Source: Anadara kagoshimensis (Eukaryota > Mollusca > Bivalvia > Arcoida > Arcidae). From it: DNA of 64,000 bases. A model generated the notes under the pieces. That model ran no database searches. It saw nothing but the letters and a program-made list of their open reading frames with translations, and was not told the DNA's origin. The stretch is taken from NCBI GenBank assembly GCA_021292105.1, contig CM037862.1, positions 690,501-754,500 of the forward strand. Reading direction: 5' to 3'. Made by a program: the position numbers and the translations under genes. Positions 1 to 10,680 of the stretch are shown piece by piece. Within the stretch, counting starts at the first letter, position 1. Every line of letters starts with the position of its first letter.

Positions 1-704
1 GTAATGTGATGTGAACTGCTCCAAATAATGTTCATTGTTATAATGAAAATTTCATTGTAACTAGTCACTGCATGAAATAATCATCCCTACCATAGGATGT
101 ATTATGTAAACAAATCGGTAAAACACTTGAACCAGGATATACAAAATGTATAAGTATTGAAAATGTTTGCATTGTGTCTAAATATAACTACACCTCATAT
201 ACTTCAAATACCCAGTATTACATACTACTAAAATTATATACGGTACATGTATATATCATAAACGTGGAAAAATCAAAATATCACAGGCTATAATCATCAT
301 TAGAAATATTTATATATTATTAATGCAATGGCTAAAGCTATATATTTTAGAAATGCACTGAATACAATTCTTAAGGCATTTTAAGACCATTTATTAAATT
401 ATTTACTTTTTATTCAGTATTTTGTGATATCACTTAATCGAATTTTAATATCATTGAATGGAATTATTGATATCACTATTTAATTTGATATACTTATTCA
501 ATGACAAAGAAATACAATTCATGTTACTGTATGGATAAGTGATACATGTATCACTAGATCTTATTTGATTTATTGATATCACTAATTCAATTTTTTGGAT
601 CACGCATTGGATTTCAGATATCTCTGAACATTTAAGAAATGACATTGCTTTGGGTCACTTCATGCTAGTATGATACCGGGTGTTCCGGGTACAAATTGCA
701 TGAA
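1..704. other. AT-rich intergenic or downstream flank, no gene seen
   Basis: Very AT-rich sequence with scattered GATATCA-like words between about 425 and 600. No convincing open frame, splice pair or RNA gene was found. It lies downstream of the terminal exon that ends near 705 on the minus strand. Confidence 0.5.
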
Positions 705-728
705 GAGCCTTATATTTACAATTCATTT

Positions 729-734
729 TTTATT
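729..734 (-). promoter_or_regulatory. Polyadenylation signal AATAAA for the 983-782 exon
   Basis: TTTATT on the plus strand reads AATAAA on the minus strand, 48 bases beyond the TAA stop at 782. This spacing fits a short 3' untranslated region and is the best evidence that the exon is a real 3' end. Confidence 0.45.
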
Positions 735-781
735 TCTAATCTGCTATATGGACTTAAAACTATTACTGTATTTCATTTCTG

Positions 782-983
782 TTAATTTACTTCCTCCGTT
801 GGTCTCAGTGCAACGTGGAACACATCTACCATCTCAATGAAGGATGACGTCATTGATGAGTGGGATAACAGGTGACCCTGCCTACTTCCATTCAGTTCAA
901 AAAGGTCAAACAGGTTTTCATTGACATATGAAGCAAATTTATCATAATGTTGAGGAATAGTTTTCATACACGGAAAATGGGTT
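782..983 (-). CDS. Probable terminal coding exon of an unrecognised gene
   Basis: On the minus strand a splice acceptor (pyrimidine-poor, ending ACAACAG) ends at 984. It is followed by an open frame of 66 codons to a TAA at 782. The exon begins with the last base of a split codon. The peptide reads THFPCMKTIPQHYDKF near its start and ends ALRPTEEVN; it is mixed and soluble-looking, with none of the low complexity of the surrounding DNA. An AATAAA signal lies 48 bases past the stop. I do not recognise the family. No upstream exon could be placed with confidence between 1,000 and 5,600, so the gene may reach across or beyond the alanine aminotransferase locus on the same strand. It could also be a pseudogene remnant. 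Confidence 0.5.
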
Positions 984-1009
984 CTGTTGTAAATATTTAG
1001 AGATGACAA

Positions 1010-2196
1010 TAAACATATGAGAAGAAAAACAATTTACACAAACTACAGTGATATCACAAGATAATGAATAAAAAGTAAAGTGACATCTCATCACATCATG
1101 TTTTACAGTAAAATTGATCTTATTTAGCAGACAGCATTATCCAAAGAGGAAAACAATAATTACAAACTAACACTGGTAGTAATCTTGACATAACATGATT
1201 GATTTTAATGCTAAGAGTTGGTAAAGTAAAAATAAGGAGTTTTGTATATTTAAAATCTTAACCTTAAATACTACATGTATATAAAGTTAGGGTGAGTCAT
1301 TTTGTTACTTGTTAAACGTTTTGATTTTCAACAAGTTTCATTTGCTTGGGATTTTATTAACAACCTTTTCAAAAATTACATTCTGAATAATATGGTTCTT
1401 AAATTTTTCGAATTCATAAACTTGTTGATACACTAAAATTTTGATGACTGGCATTAACCAGAAACAAATAATCAAATCACATATCTTCAGCACATATTAA
1501 TTTCTTGGTCACTTGCGATATATGCAAACAAAACTATGAACGTTTTACTATCTAAATGAACCCAAAACCTAAATCTGACAAAACCCACCAAATTTACTTA
1601 TTTAGCAAACAAAATTGTGTATAATATATACAGGGGAGATAACCACTTTTTTAAGTCAGAAGGATTGGTTATTTTGAACATTACCAGTACTTAATGTCGC
1701 ATGGGCAGTTTTTCATCTATTGGGGATGAGACAATATTTTTCTAATTAATCTTAACACAAATTCATGTGTTTTGTACAGACATTTATGATCTGCTTACTA
1801 CTACAATGCAATAATGGCAAAATTTAGAGTGTTTGTACACTTGGTTGCAATGTTTCAAATAAACACTATATGCCACTCAGTTCATTAATTTATACTGGTA
1901 CTGGGCTAACCAGTAGACACTTATGACAATGAAAAACTTTATAAGTTATGGTAAACTAGGGTCAAACAAACAGGGTTGAAATGCCTGGGTTTGAAGGCTC
2001 TACAGCCAGGAAGTCAGTTTCAATATTTGAGGTGCAAATCTAACAAAAGATAAACATGATCAAATTGTTTGTTCGGACTAGTTACTATAACAACAATATA
2101 TACAATATAAGTTTAGTGAGGTATAAACTAATCTAGAACACAGACTTATGTTAGCACCTAAATCAAAATATCAACAATAAACAAATACCTATTGTA
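1010..2196. other. Non-coding AT-rich stretch
   Basis: No gene is visible. The stretch is probably intron of the gene ending at 782, or intergenic DNA. A slightly less AT-rich patch around 1,960-2,040 has no open frame. Confidence 0.4.
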
Positions 2197-2198
2197 TA

Positions 2199-2410
2199 GT
2201 CTGTCAGCGATATTGTGGCAGAGTGTTTATAAACATGGACGAGTTTATTATACACAATAGATATTAATACTGTGTTATTGTGTAAGTATATTCACGCCTT
2301 CATGCATTTATTTTGTCAATCTCGCTTTAATACATCCCTATTTTAGGCTATCAACATTATATAGACTCTTCCATGTTTATAAACACTCTGCCAAAAAATC
2401 ACTGACGGAC
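2199..2410. mobile_element. 212-bp MITE with 45-bp terminal inverted repeats and TA target duplication
   Basis: The left end begins GTCTGTCAGCGATAT and the right end finishes with its inverted partner ATCACTGACGGAC. About 38 of the outer 45 positions pair, including an uninterrupted run GGCAGAGTGTTTATAAACAT. TA flanks both sides (2197-2198 and 2411-2412), the target duplication expected for Tc1/mariner-class elements. There is no coding sequence inside, so it is non-autonomous. Confidence 0.75.
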
Positions 2411-2412
2411 TA

Positions 2413-3570
2413 CAGTGTAGGCTACACCACCAAAATATCAACAACTAACAATACTTCAGTAAGCTTTGGCTTCACATTACTGAACTTATAAAACCAACAA
2501 TAAACCTGTCAGAAGAACAATTTACTTTACATGCTTTAATACTTTACCCTTAATATAAATCTAACAACCTTTAACACTCGACCAGACAACTTACACCGGG
2601 GAGGGGGGATACTGTATCAGTAGAAACATTAGTGGTAAGAAACTTTCATGGTTTCTATATTTTCTAAACTACTTCACAGAAATAAATTTCATGGTTCGGC
2701 TGTAGGTAAAGTGTACCAAAAGAAATAAGAACTTTCTGTGGAGAAGAGATATTAGCGGTACAAAATTGAACGTGAAAATCGGGAATATTTTTCCCCCACA
2801 AAGGTTTCTTCTGATACAGTATACAATAAAATCTTTGGTACTTTGGATCAGTGACACATTGGATCAGTGACACATAATAAATGCATAATGTGTCACTGTA
2901 TTAAATAAGTTGTAAAACGAGTCATAATCCTACATACAAAGTGACATTCAGTCATACAAAATGTGCAAGTTTACATGTACATGCTACAATTTGAAAAGAC
3001 AAGTGGGTTTTTTTCTAGTTTCTACTTTGAATACACAGGTGATACCACAAAAAAACATTACATATTTCAAGTTATTAAGTGAAATATAACATGATGATAA
3101 AAAGTAGAAAAATCAATATTTTGTTACACCAAGCTCTAGTAAAAAAATCTGCATATAAATACATTTATATCTTTATTAAATATCAATCCTTCTGTGTTTT
3201 GACCAAAAAATAAAATTTAATACTTGTGCAGTATCAAATGAGTGATCTATGAGCAATATAATTCCATAAAAAGCAGAATAACAGGGAACCCAAGATAAAA
3301 AAAAATTGATTCAATGGCAAATTTTGATCTTGAAAGGTACAAGCATGAAAATAATAATAATAATAGTCACAAAAGAAAATGCTGATTAGTTTAAAAATAG
3401 GAATAAAGTTTGATCTGATGCGATATTAAAAACATGTCTAAATTATACCTGTTTATCAAAGTAACACTATTCAGATTCCTTGATAACTAATATTTGACAA
3501 ATTGTTTGTTTAAAATAACTAACACTAGTTACAACAATATATATTATATTGATGATAAACCACACAAGTC
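2413..3570. other. Non-coding AT-rich stretch
   Basis: No supported gene. Open frames near 2,670-2,870 are short, overlap one another in two frames and have no recognisable domain. A TTTATT at 3172-3177 reads AATAAA on the minus strand. It could end a 3' untranslated exon of the aminotransferase that starts at 4441, but this is weak. Confidence 0.35.
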
Positions 3571-3572
3571 TA

Positions 3573-3790
3573 GAGGGGGACTTCGAGGTCATGTGGTCAA
3601 TCACTTAGGATCTGACAACAGACATGGGTTTAAATCTGACCTTGGCAGTTTCTAGTAAAGGACAATGTGTCAGTTCAGTTGCCTTATAAAGTCAGGGGTT
3701 ATCTTTAAGTAGTCTGGTTTTCTCCAAGAACCGACGCCTTGATATAACTGAAAAAAATTGACTGGGGCATATAAAAATAATTGTCTTGTA
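3573..3790 (+). mobile_element. Degenerate tRNA-derived SINE
   Basis: The 5' part resembles a tRNA promoter region: an A-box-like stretch (GAGGTCATGTGGTCAAT) and, about 35 bases on, a decayed B box (GGGTTTAAATC instead of GGTTCGAATC). The body that follows (TCAGTTCAGTTGCCTTATAAAG, then TCTGGTTTTCTCC and CGCCTTGATATAACTGAA) is of the kind found in central domains of mollusc SINEs. Edges are approximate and no target duplication was found. Confidence 0.55.
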
Positions 3791-4441
3791 TGATTAGCAT
3801 TCATTCAAGATATTTCTCATTGATGGGAGGGACCATCATATTCAAAGCTTAATTAGATCACTAGTGTACATGATCATGCATGACAAAGTAAAACTTTGAT
3901 CGAGTTGTAAAACCTCCATATAAGACCTGATTCTTAACATAGAGCAACGAAATACATTGTACAGTTCTGTAAAATCAAATTTTGTTTATATCAGTCATTT
4001 ACTCTTTATAACCATGTCAGGTGATTCAAATATTCAAATTCAGAATTTACCATCTTAACAATGACTTTGATTTATAAATTTCAATTGAAAAAAATTAACT
4101 TTACACAGTGAAAGTATGCAAAAAAGAGACTGATACATGTATATTCTGCACATCACAAAAAAGCAAAAATTAAAACATAACTTATTAACAGAAAAAATAT
4201 ACGACTAAAAAGTTTAAAAAAAAATTCTGCATCTGTATATATATATAATTTCATGGCACTATCATCATCATCATTATTAGGAATTCTGACTTCAGTAAAC
4301 ATCACAGCCAAGACCCAAGTGTACTAACAGCCACACAGATTGGTTTATATACACCAGTACTCCATATAATCTCTGTATAGTAAATACAGCCTGGTTATAT
4401 CATCCTAATAAGTTCACCAGGTGCCAGCCTAGCTGTCTTGT

Positions 4442-5610
4442 CTAAAACAGAAAATAAATACAATATTGTAAATATTAGGTACAGTAACAACCCCTACCCA
4501 AAACATGATGATCAACCCAGTATTATAAAAAAAACTGTCTATAAAGACCACTCAAGGGAATCTTTAAAAGTGGTCTTTTTGGACAGGTTGCTCTAATATA
4601 CAGGTTCAAAAAACACAAATAAAGACCAATTTGGATAACATTCTACTGGCTTCAAAAGTAGGACCCCAAGGTAGTCCTTATATAGAGATGACCTCAAAGA
4701 CAGGTTTGACTGTATACAGTACAACTTCTTTATCTTAAAATACAGGGTTAGATCAGAGATCAATTCTGGGATTTCTATATTGTAAGCAATTGGTCTACCA
4801 AATCAGCTACCCAGACTGCTACATTCTTCCCCCGTTATTCTTGGGTATTCCCATGGTCCTATGGAAAACCTCACCCTGATTCCCTTGGATGGACTTATAT
4901 TGCCAAAAGTGCTAGTCCACTATATCCAAAGGTAACACTGGCCATCAAACTGAAACAGGAAGGAGGAAAACAGAGGGTTGGACTGGATCAAACCCCTCGG
5001 ACTATAGGCTAGTCCATTACCATTAGAGATTATATAAGTATGTGGAATGTGAGATATGTTAATGAATAAACTATTTGTATTATAAATAACATCCTGCTTC
5101 TATCTGTAGTAGACACATTTTACATACCAGTACTAATGTCAGTAATGTTTTGTTTCATACAGAAGTATTTATTCTCTTAAAATATTTTTGTCATAGTTTA
5201 ACGTCTACATGTGGCTGGTCAGTTAATGTGTACTGTAGACTGTTTGTAAATCTAGAAATGTATATATATATATCCCATGAGGAAATAATTTAGTTAAGTT
5301 GTCTATATGCCTGTGGGATGGTTTGGGTGCTCTCCAATACTACTATACCCAAATTAATGACCATAAACTCCAGGGTCCCACCAGTGTCTGGAGTTTTATA
5401 ATCAGTAGTCCCAATATGTATTTGTCTTGTCTTTATGGGAGTTTCTCTAAGTATTTTGTAAGGTGACAAGTTTTTGTAAGTGAGCAGGTTTTGTTGGTTG
5501 TTGCCAAGTACATATTTTTCAGTTTTACAAATTTCTCTTTTGCAATGCAGTTTGACAGTTCTAATTCACAATAAAAGGACTTTCAAGTTTTCAAGTCTCA
5601 TTATACTTAC
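4442..5610 (-). other. Predicted intron just after the aminotransferase stop codon
   Basis: A strong donor, GTAAGTATAA, begins at 5610 on the minus strand, three bases past the TAG stop. A strong acceptor (pyrimidine-rich tract ending TTCTGTTTTAG) ends at 4442. The downstream exon would start at 4441 with ACAAGACAGC and be 3' untranslated. A splice junction this close behind a stop should not trigger nonsense-mediated decay. Alternatively, the acceptor may serve another transcript. No other gene is seen inside. Confidence 0.5.
4523..4712. mobile_element. pogo/Tigger-like MITE
   Basis: The right end reads AAAGACAGGTTTGACTG and is followed by TA. The left side has AAACTGTCTATAAAGACC, the inverted partner with changes. 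An internal hairpin (AAAGACCACT...AGTGGTCTTT) sits just inside the left end. It belongs to the same family as the copy at 48126-48265. It lies within the proposed 3' untranslated intron of the aminotransferase gene. Confidence 0.55.
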
Positions 5611-5613
5611 TAT

Positions 5614-7098
5614 CTATTTATATTTGTTCAAAAACTTCAGGTGAAATTCTTTAAATAACTTAAGAACACTCTGTATTTCTTCCAAAGGAGGCAATATGGT
5701 GATTCTAAAATGGTAGGTTCCTTCCACTTCTCTGAAGCCACTCCCTGGTACTGTACAGATTCCAGTTTCCTCTAACAAGGCTGTGCAGTAGAATGAATCA
5801 GGTGTCTGGTTGGCGGCTTTAGCTGCTTCTACGGCCTTCTGTGGTAAAAATAATCTTGGAAATGCATACATAGCACCTTGAACTTCATTACATTTTACTC
5901 CTTCAATTGAGTTGAAAAGGTCAGTAACTAGCTTTGCCTTTTGTTTCAATAAACTGAGTACATTCTCCTTTTCCTCCATAAATTTTTTGTATGAAGGCTC
6001 ACTAGGTTTTGGTGGATTTGTAACGACATCCATAACAATCTGTCCTAGAATTGGTGGGCATAGTTTAGCAGATATAGATTTCAGTAAACAAGCTTTTACT
6101 TCAGGGTCTAGATTGACTATTTCACAGTATCCTCCCCTGAACCCGCACTCTCCCATATACCCTTTAGATGCTGACATAAATGAGGCAAGTTCCATGTTGC
6201 TATATTCCGGACCCATCTCAGTTAAAACTTTCTTAAACGAGAAAAACTGTGAGCCCGCTGCATAGATATTATGTTGGTACACCTCATCTGCCAGGATCAC
6301 CAAATTTTCCTCTTTGGCAAATTTTATAACACTTTCTATATTTTCTCTTGTAAGCACCTGGCCAGTCGGGTTACCTGGGTTAATCACACATATAGCTCTT
6401 GGTATACATTTGCTCCGAGCTTCATTTAATGCTCGTTTCAACTCACTGACCTCCAAACTCCAGTGGTTGTCTTCGTTTAGGTAATAGTTTATAGCATAAG
6501 CATTGTATTCTGTGAGGGTCGCAGAGTATAATGGATACTGTGGTACTGGTATCATGACACCTGCCCGTTCATCTCCGGACTTTCCCGTCATTAGCATATT
6601 AAGAATGGTCTTGATGCCATCACTAGCTCCGGTACAGAGTATTATGTCATCTGCCTTACTTTTCTGTCCATCTCGTTGAGTGATATATGATGCAATATCC
6701 TCCCTAATTACTTCAATACCTGGACTTGCTGAATATGACCCTACACTGTGACCCTTACAACCAGACAGTATCCTCTCTGCCCTCTGTTTAGCATCATCTG
6801 GGAATGATAGCTCTTTCATATTAAGGAGTTCTGGGTATGTACAGAGAGCTACCACCTGTCTGATGAATGTAATAGGAGACTGACCGGTAGCATGGCAGTC
6901 TCCTATATTTGCCTTTACCACTCTTGTGAATGGTTTCTGTGCACCACTGGCTAGCTCCTTCTCTAGTTGTGTTGCCCTGGCAACAATTGGTCCACGGACA
7001 GCATATTCCATATCTCTGACGTTTGGATTTACTAGATCCATGGTAAATTTTCGTTTTGCCGGCCCGGCATTGCTACAGTTTTGATTCTGGGAGGCCAT
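5614..7098 (-). CDS. GPT: Alanine aminotransferase (glutamate-pyruvate transaminase)
   Basis: Class I/II PLP-dependent aminotransferase that interconverts alanine plus 2-oxoglutarate with pyruvate plus glutamate. The 494-residue protein is full length for the family. The substrate and PLP regions are intact: the NPGNPTG loop at residues 240-246, DEVYQ from 271, the Schiff-base lysine K312 in [17 protein letters not shown], and the C-terminal arginine R465 in FRITILP that binds the substrate carboxylate. The N-terminus ([10 protein letters not shown]) does not look like a mitochondrial transit peptide, and an in-frame TAA lies six bases upstream, so a cytosolic form is likely. The whole coding region is one exon, which is unusual because animal GPT genes are normally split. 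A donor right after the stop and the absence of a poly-A tract argue against a simple recent retrocopy. The similar length and conserved residues make the family certain; ALT1 versus ALT2 is not decided. Confidence 0.95.
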   Translation of the reverse strand: MASQNQNCSNAGPAKRKFTMDLVNPNVRDMEYAVRGPIVARATQLEKELASGAQKPFTRVVKANIGDCHATGQSPITFIRQVVALCTYPELLNMKELSFPDDAKQRAERILSGCKGHSVGSYSASPGIEVIREDIASYITQRDGQKSKADDIILCTGASDGIKTILNMLMTGKSGDERAGVMIPVPQYPLYSATLTEYNAYAINYYLNEDNHWSLEVSELKRALNEARSKCIPRAICVINPGNPTGQVLTRENIESVIKFAKEENLVILADEVYQHNIYAAGSQFFSFKKVLTEMGPEYSNMELASFMSASKGYMGECGFRGGYCEIVNLDPEVKACLLKSISAKLCPPILGQIVMDVVTNPPKPSEPSYKKFMEEKENVLSLLKQKAKLVTDLFNSIEGVKCNEVQGAMYAFPRLFLPQKAVEAAKAANQTPDSFYCTALLEETGICTVPGSGFREVEGTYHFRITILPPLEEIQSVLKLFKEFHLKFLNKYK

Positions 7099-7529
7099 GT
7101 TTTATGTATCGTGACTTAAAAAGTTCTAGACGATTTGTTACAGTGATACAGATTCCAGCAGATATTTTTTTCCAAGTTTACACTGAAGTCTACTCCTGTA
7201 CGTAGTACCTACGCCGGTGTATTTTTATACTTGCTGTGAATTTGGTTTCCGGAAGTTTACCTGTGGCGTTCAAGGTCAAAATATGTCACGTTTTTCCTAG
7301 TTCGTTCGGAAGGCTTCTGTTAAATATTGTTCGACTGCAAATGAAACAGTTATCTCGATGGGAACCAATTGAGTTTTGAAGATCCATCTGACCGCTTCTC
7401 GACTTCTGACCACATACAATAATCATCAAATTAAATTGATATGTTCGAATATCTAATATCTGATATATAAGGTCAGTTTGTAGTCTTAAGTCTCTAAGAC
7501 CTTTACTGGTATTTATTACTGACTTTAAT
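7099..7529. other. Upstream flank of the aminotransferase gene
   Basis: This interval contains the presumptive promoter and 5' untranslated region of the minus-strand aminotransferase. It is somewhat less AT-rich around 7,190-7,300 than its surroundings. No TATA element at a convincing distance could be assigned. Confidence 0.3.
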
Positions 7530-8345
7530 CAAAAACAAACATACTACTAAACTAATCCATGTCAGACCGAATCACAACCCAGAAGCAAAGTAAAAACTAT
7601 GGAACTGCCAAGTTAGGTCCGACAACAGGGAAGTGAGACTGAGTGCTCCGGAAGGGTAAGCACCTCCTATTTAGCTAGCTACACTCGCCACGCGTGTAAT
7701 CAAAATTGTGTTAAAGGAACATGGGACTATGAGACGTTAAATATATCCAGGACAATCCTGAGTAATTATATCGTTTCCGCTTCTGGTTTAGAAATCCAGT
7801 GCCATGATTATTTAGTCTATTTTTAAACTGATTGAAGGATGTGCTGTTCACAATATCAATTGACAGGTAGTTCCAAGAATTAATTACTCGTTGGATAAAA
7901 CATTTGTTTCTTACATTAGTTCTACAGTGAACTTTATTTATTTTTGGCTATGCCCTTGAGTTATTACGGAACTAGCTTGTGGAAATATTGATTTTGCTGA
8001 GTCGATATCGCCATTCTTAATCTTGACGGACCGTGGAACTAATAAGTTTCTTTCTCCTAACTCTAACGATGGCAACCCTAAACTTATTAGTCGATTTGAA
8101 TATTCCTCGTTCTTAATGTCGTGTGACTAATTTTGTTGCTCTAACGGTTGAACATTCTCTAGAGTAATGACACTCGGCCTCTTGAATATGACGCTCCAAA
8201 TAGTGCTTGCATATAATTTCCATGCGTGGTCGAACCGTAAGGACGTATATAGCGATAATAACATATCTGTATCTATCATGGCTTTTTGAAAAGTCCTGTG
8301 TATGGGTCCTAACATTTGATTTGATTTGATTTGATTTGAATAGGT
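7530..8345 (-). mobile_element. Decayed LINE 3' fragment with tail repeat
   Basis: Minus-strand fragments of a reverse-transcriptase C-terminus are visible in several frames. Near 8,240-8,120 there is TVRPRMEIICK...RATKLV, then RLISLGLPSLELGERN near 8,060. From 7,930 to 7,800 there is VRNKCFIQRVINSWNYL...STSFNQFKNRLNNHG, typical of the end of CR1/Jockey-group ORF2 proteins. Stops and frameshifts break it throughout. From about 7,760 down to 7,530 it runs into the dispersed tail repeat found at seven other places in this window. A (TTGAT)5 microsatellite sits at its upper edge (8314-8339). Confidence 0.7.
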
Positions 8346-9640
8346 CACTGTCATTAAATGTCACTGTTCACCATATACAATTTCACTCAATAAAAACTGG
8401 CGAAATCGTGAAATCCTGCATGCCTGCTACCTAAATTACCATTAACTGTTTATCATCGCAAAATGCCTTAAATCATTGGCATTATGACAGAAATTCATTA
8501 TTTGGTGGAATTCTGGTACAACATAGTATCTACTAGTATTTCTATATTCAGGTGATTAAATACAATATGATACTCAGCCTTATCCATGTTATCGGCGACG
8601 GTTAAACCATTCTAGTTAAGATTTGACTTTAACTTGATGATTCAAAATTGTGCAAATATCCACAACTTATTTCCAATACATTAATAAAAGTTTTATCGGC
8701 ATCAAATAGTTCCAGAAAAAATTAAATTCAGATAAAGAGAATAAAATGTAACAAAAATCTCACTGACGATTTTCTGATTTTGCCGCTCCGACACAGCGGC
8801 AGTGTAATTTGCTGGTTACGAAAATATCAAATCGAACGAGTTTATAGCACGCAGCAAACCCTAGGAAAGCTTTGCAGTATCTTACGATTTGCATCTTCCA
8901 TGATCAACTCAATCGTTGGGTGTGCAAATTAAAATTAACTCGTACATGGACTCTTTGTCCCTGTAAGATTCCATAATGTTTCCATTAAAACGGCAATTAT
9001 TATTCGAACGCAGAAAAAAGATCGTTTTTTCGGAACATCTCTAGACTTTAAATAGTAGCCTGGTAAGTAATTATATTTTGCTCGATCTTTCGTTTGAACA
9101 TTGCCTTTTTTTCCACGATGTTATCGTTTCAAATGAATTAATGCATGTTTAGTGTATAATCAGCATATTTAGAACATGTTTAACACCGTATCTGTCTTGT
9201 GTCACACTTATTTACAAATAAATTACCATAACATAATATGGAGACGAGTGACACCGGACTGGCATAATAATCTGATCTCCAGGCTCACTGATTAATAGCT
9301 CACTATGCTGCTTAAGTCAACAGAAATAAAATAAGAATATTAAATGGACCCCATAGATGTAATTATACTTGTATACCGATAGTATTGATGTACCTATATA
9401 AAAATGCCCCCACCCCCGACCAGTCACTCAGTTTATCTTTATTCGTTAATTGATAGTGCATTTAAACAGGTCAAGAGCTAGCTACACATGCATGAAGCAA
9501 CCTACATCACAATAATAATAATAATAACACTTGTCCTTAACGGAGACAAACACTGAGTCCTATTTTGCAGCCTAGCTCAGTATACAGAAATAAAAATATA
9601 AAAATAAGAATTCTGAAGCCGACCCAGGAATTTGGAAAAG
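8346..9640. other. Intergenic, no gene seen
   Basis: AT-rich unique-looking sequence. Short (TAA)n at about 9,512-9,525. Nothing else supported. Confidence 0.4.
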
Positions 9641-9647
9641 GGATATA

Positions 9648-9727
9648 TCAACGGCCTTTTTATTGATAATAGGGAGCCGTGGGACGTCCCACGATCCCTG
9701 TCACCAAAAGGGACCGGGGGCCGTTGA
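9648..9727. repeat. 80-bp nested hairpin with a perfect 16-bp palindrome
   Basis: Outer arms TCAACGGCC (9648-9656) and GGCCGTTGA (9719-9727) are perfect inverted repeats. Centred between them, CGTGGGACGTCCCACG (9678-9693) is its own reverse complement. The block is GC-rich compared with its neighbours, and no open frame uses it. It may be a small foldback element or a transcript hairpin. Confidence 0.6.
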
Positions 9728-10676
9728 CGACATAAATAATTTGGATTAGGAAAGGGATACGGGGATCATGAGGCCTGGTCGATATTTTGGTTGACGCGAC
9801 TTGAGCAGTGTTGAGGTTCTGATTTTTTTTAATGTAGCATAAAATGCTGCAATTTCATGTATAATACGTGATCGACTGATTGTATGATTGGCAAGTTTTG
9901 GAAATGGATGCGATCCAAAGTCCGCCCTGGACTTCAAGTTCAACTTTAGAACCACTGTAAGCGGATAGCCCGAGCCACCGAATGTAGACAAGTGTTTGTA
10001 CAATTGCAAGTCACTTGCATGTAACAAAATCTTTAATCTCTTGAAATAAAAGTAGATCTATTTGTACCCAGACCAATTGGATCGCTACCACGGTTAGACT
10101 CTTCTCGTGGGTAATAGAAAAGAGCGAATACACTAAAACTGCACTACTTAACTCGAACACGAGTCCTTTATATTTTATAGCGAATTCTCAGATATATACA
10201 TATTATTTATAGCCGATGTTATTACCACGTATTTTTATACCCGTATAACCGTAGCCACGTAACTTCATACATCAATTAAATAATCCAATTTTGAATTAAA
10301 ACAAAATTTTATTGATATTTTCCCAAAAAGTTGTTGTCTAAATGTTGGATGATCGACTCTTTGATCGTGATGAACTGCAAAAAACGATCCCACCTGTATG
10401 GCGAAAACAAAATGGCGGATCTAAAACCGTATTTACGTTTTTCATCAAAATAATCCAGTATTTGACCCAAATATAACAAGTTTCTATTAAACATACTTTA
10501 ATTATCACTAAATTGATGTATTTGTAGCCAATCATAAAGTTATAAAGCCCATGTACTTGTACATACTATGAAATGTATATTAGTCAGTTAGTGTGGACAG
10601 TATACTTTAGAAATAGATATGAAATGTAATCATCTTTAATTTCAGAAGATGATTAAAATTGATTATGTATATTTTT
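9728..10676. other. Intergenic region upstream of the BTB gene
   Basis: A 93-codon minus-strand open frame at 10027-9746 has no recognised domain and is not called. The interval probably contains the promoter of the BTB gene. A possible splice acceptor (ATATTTTTAG, ending 10678) sits two bases before its ATG, so the true 5' end may be an unseen non-coding exon. Confidence 0.35.
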
Positions 10677-10680
10677 AGAA

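Noticed and set aside
3573-3650. Functional tRNA gene
   Set aside because: The A- and B-box-like words are degenerate and no cloverleaf can be formed; a SINE head explains it better.
5912-6265. 117-codon plus-strand frame inside the aminotransferase gene
   Set aside because: It is an antisense shadow of a strongly conserved enzyme-coding exon.
9746-10027. 93-codon minus-strand frame upstream of the BTB gene
   Set aside because: No recognisable domain, splice signal or family; length is within chance for this region.
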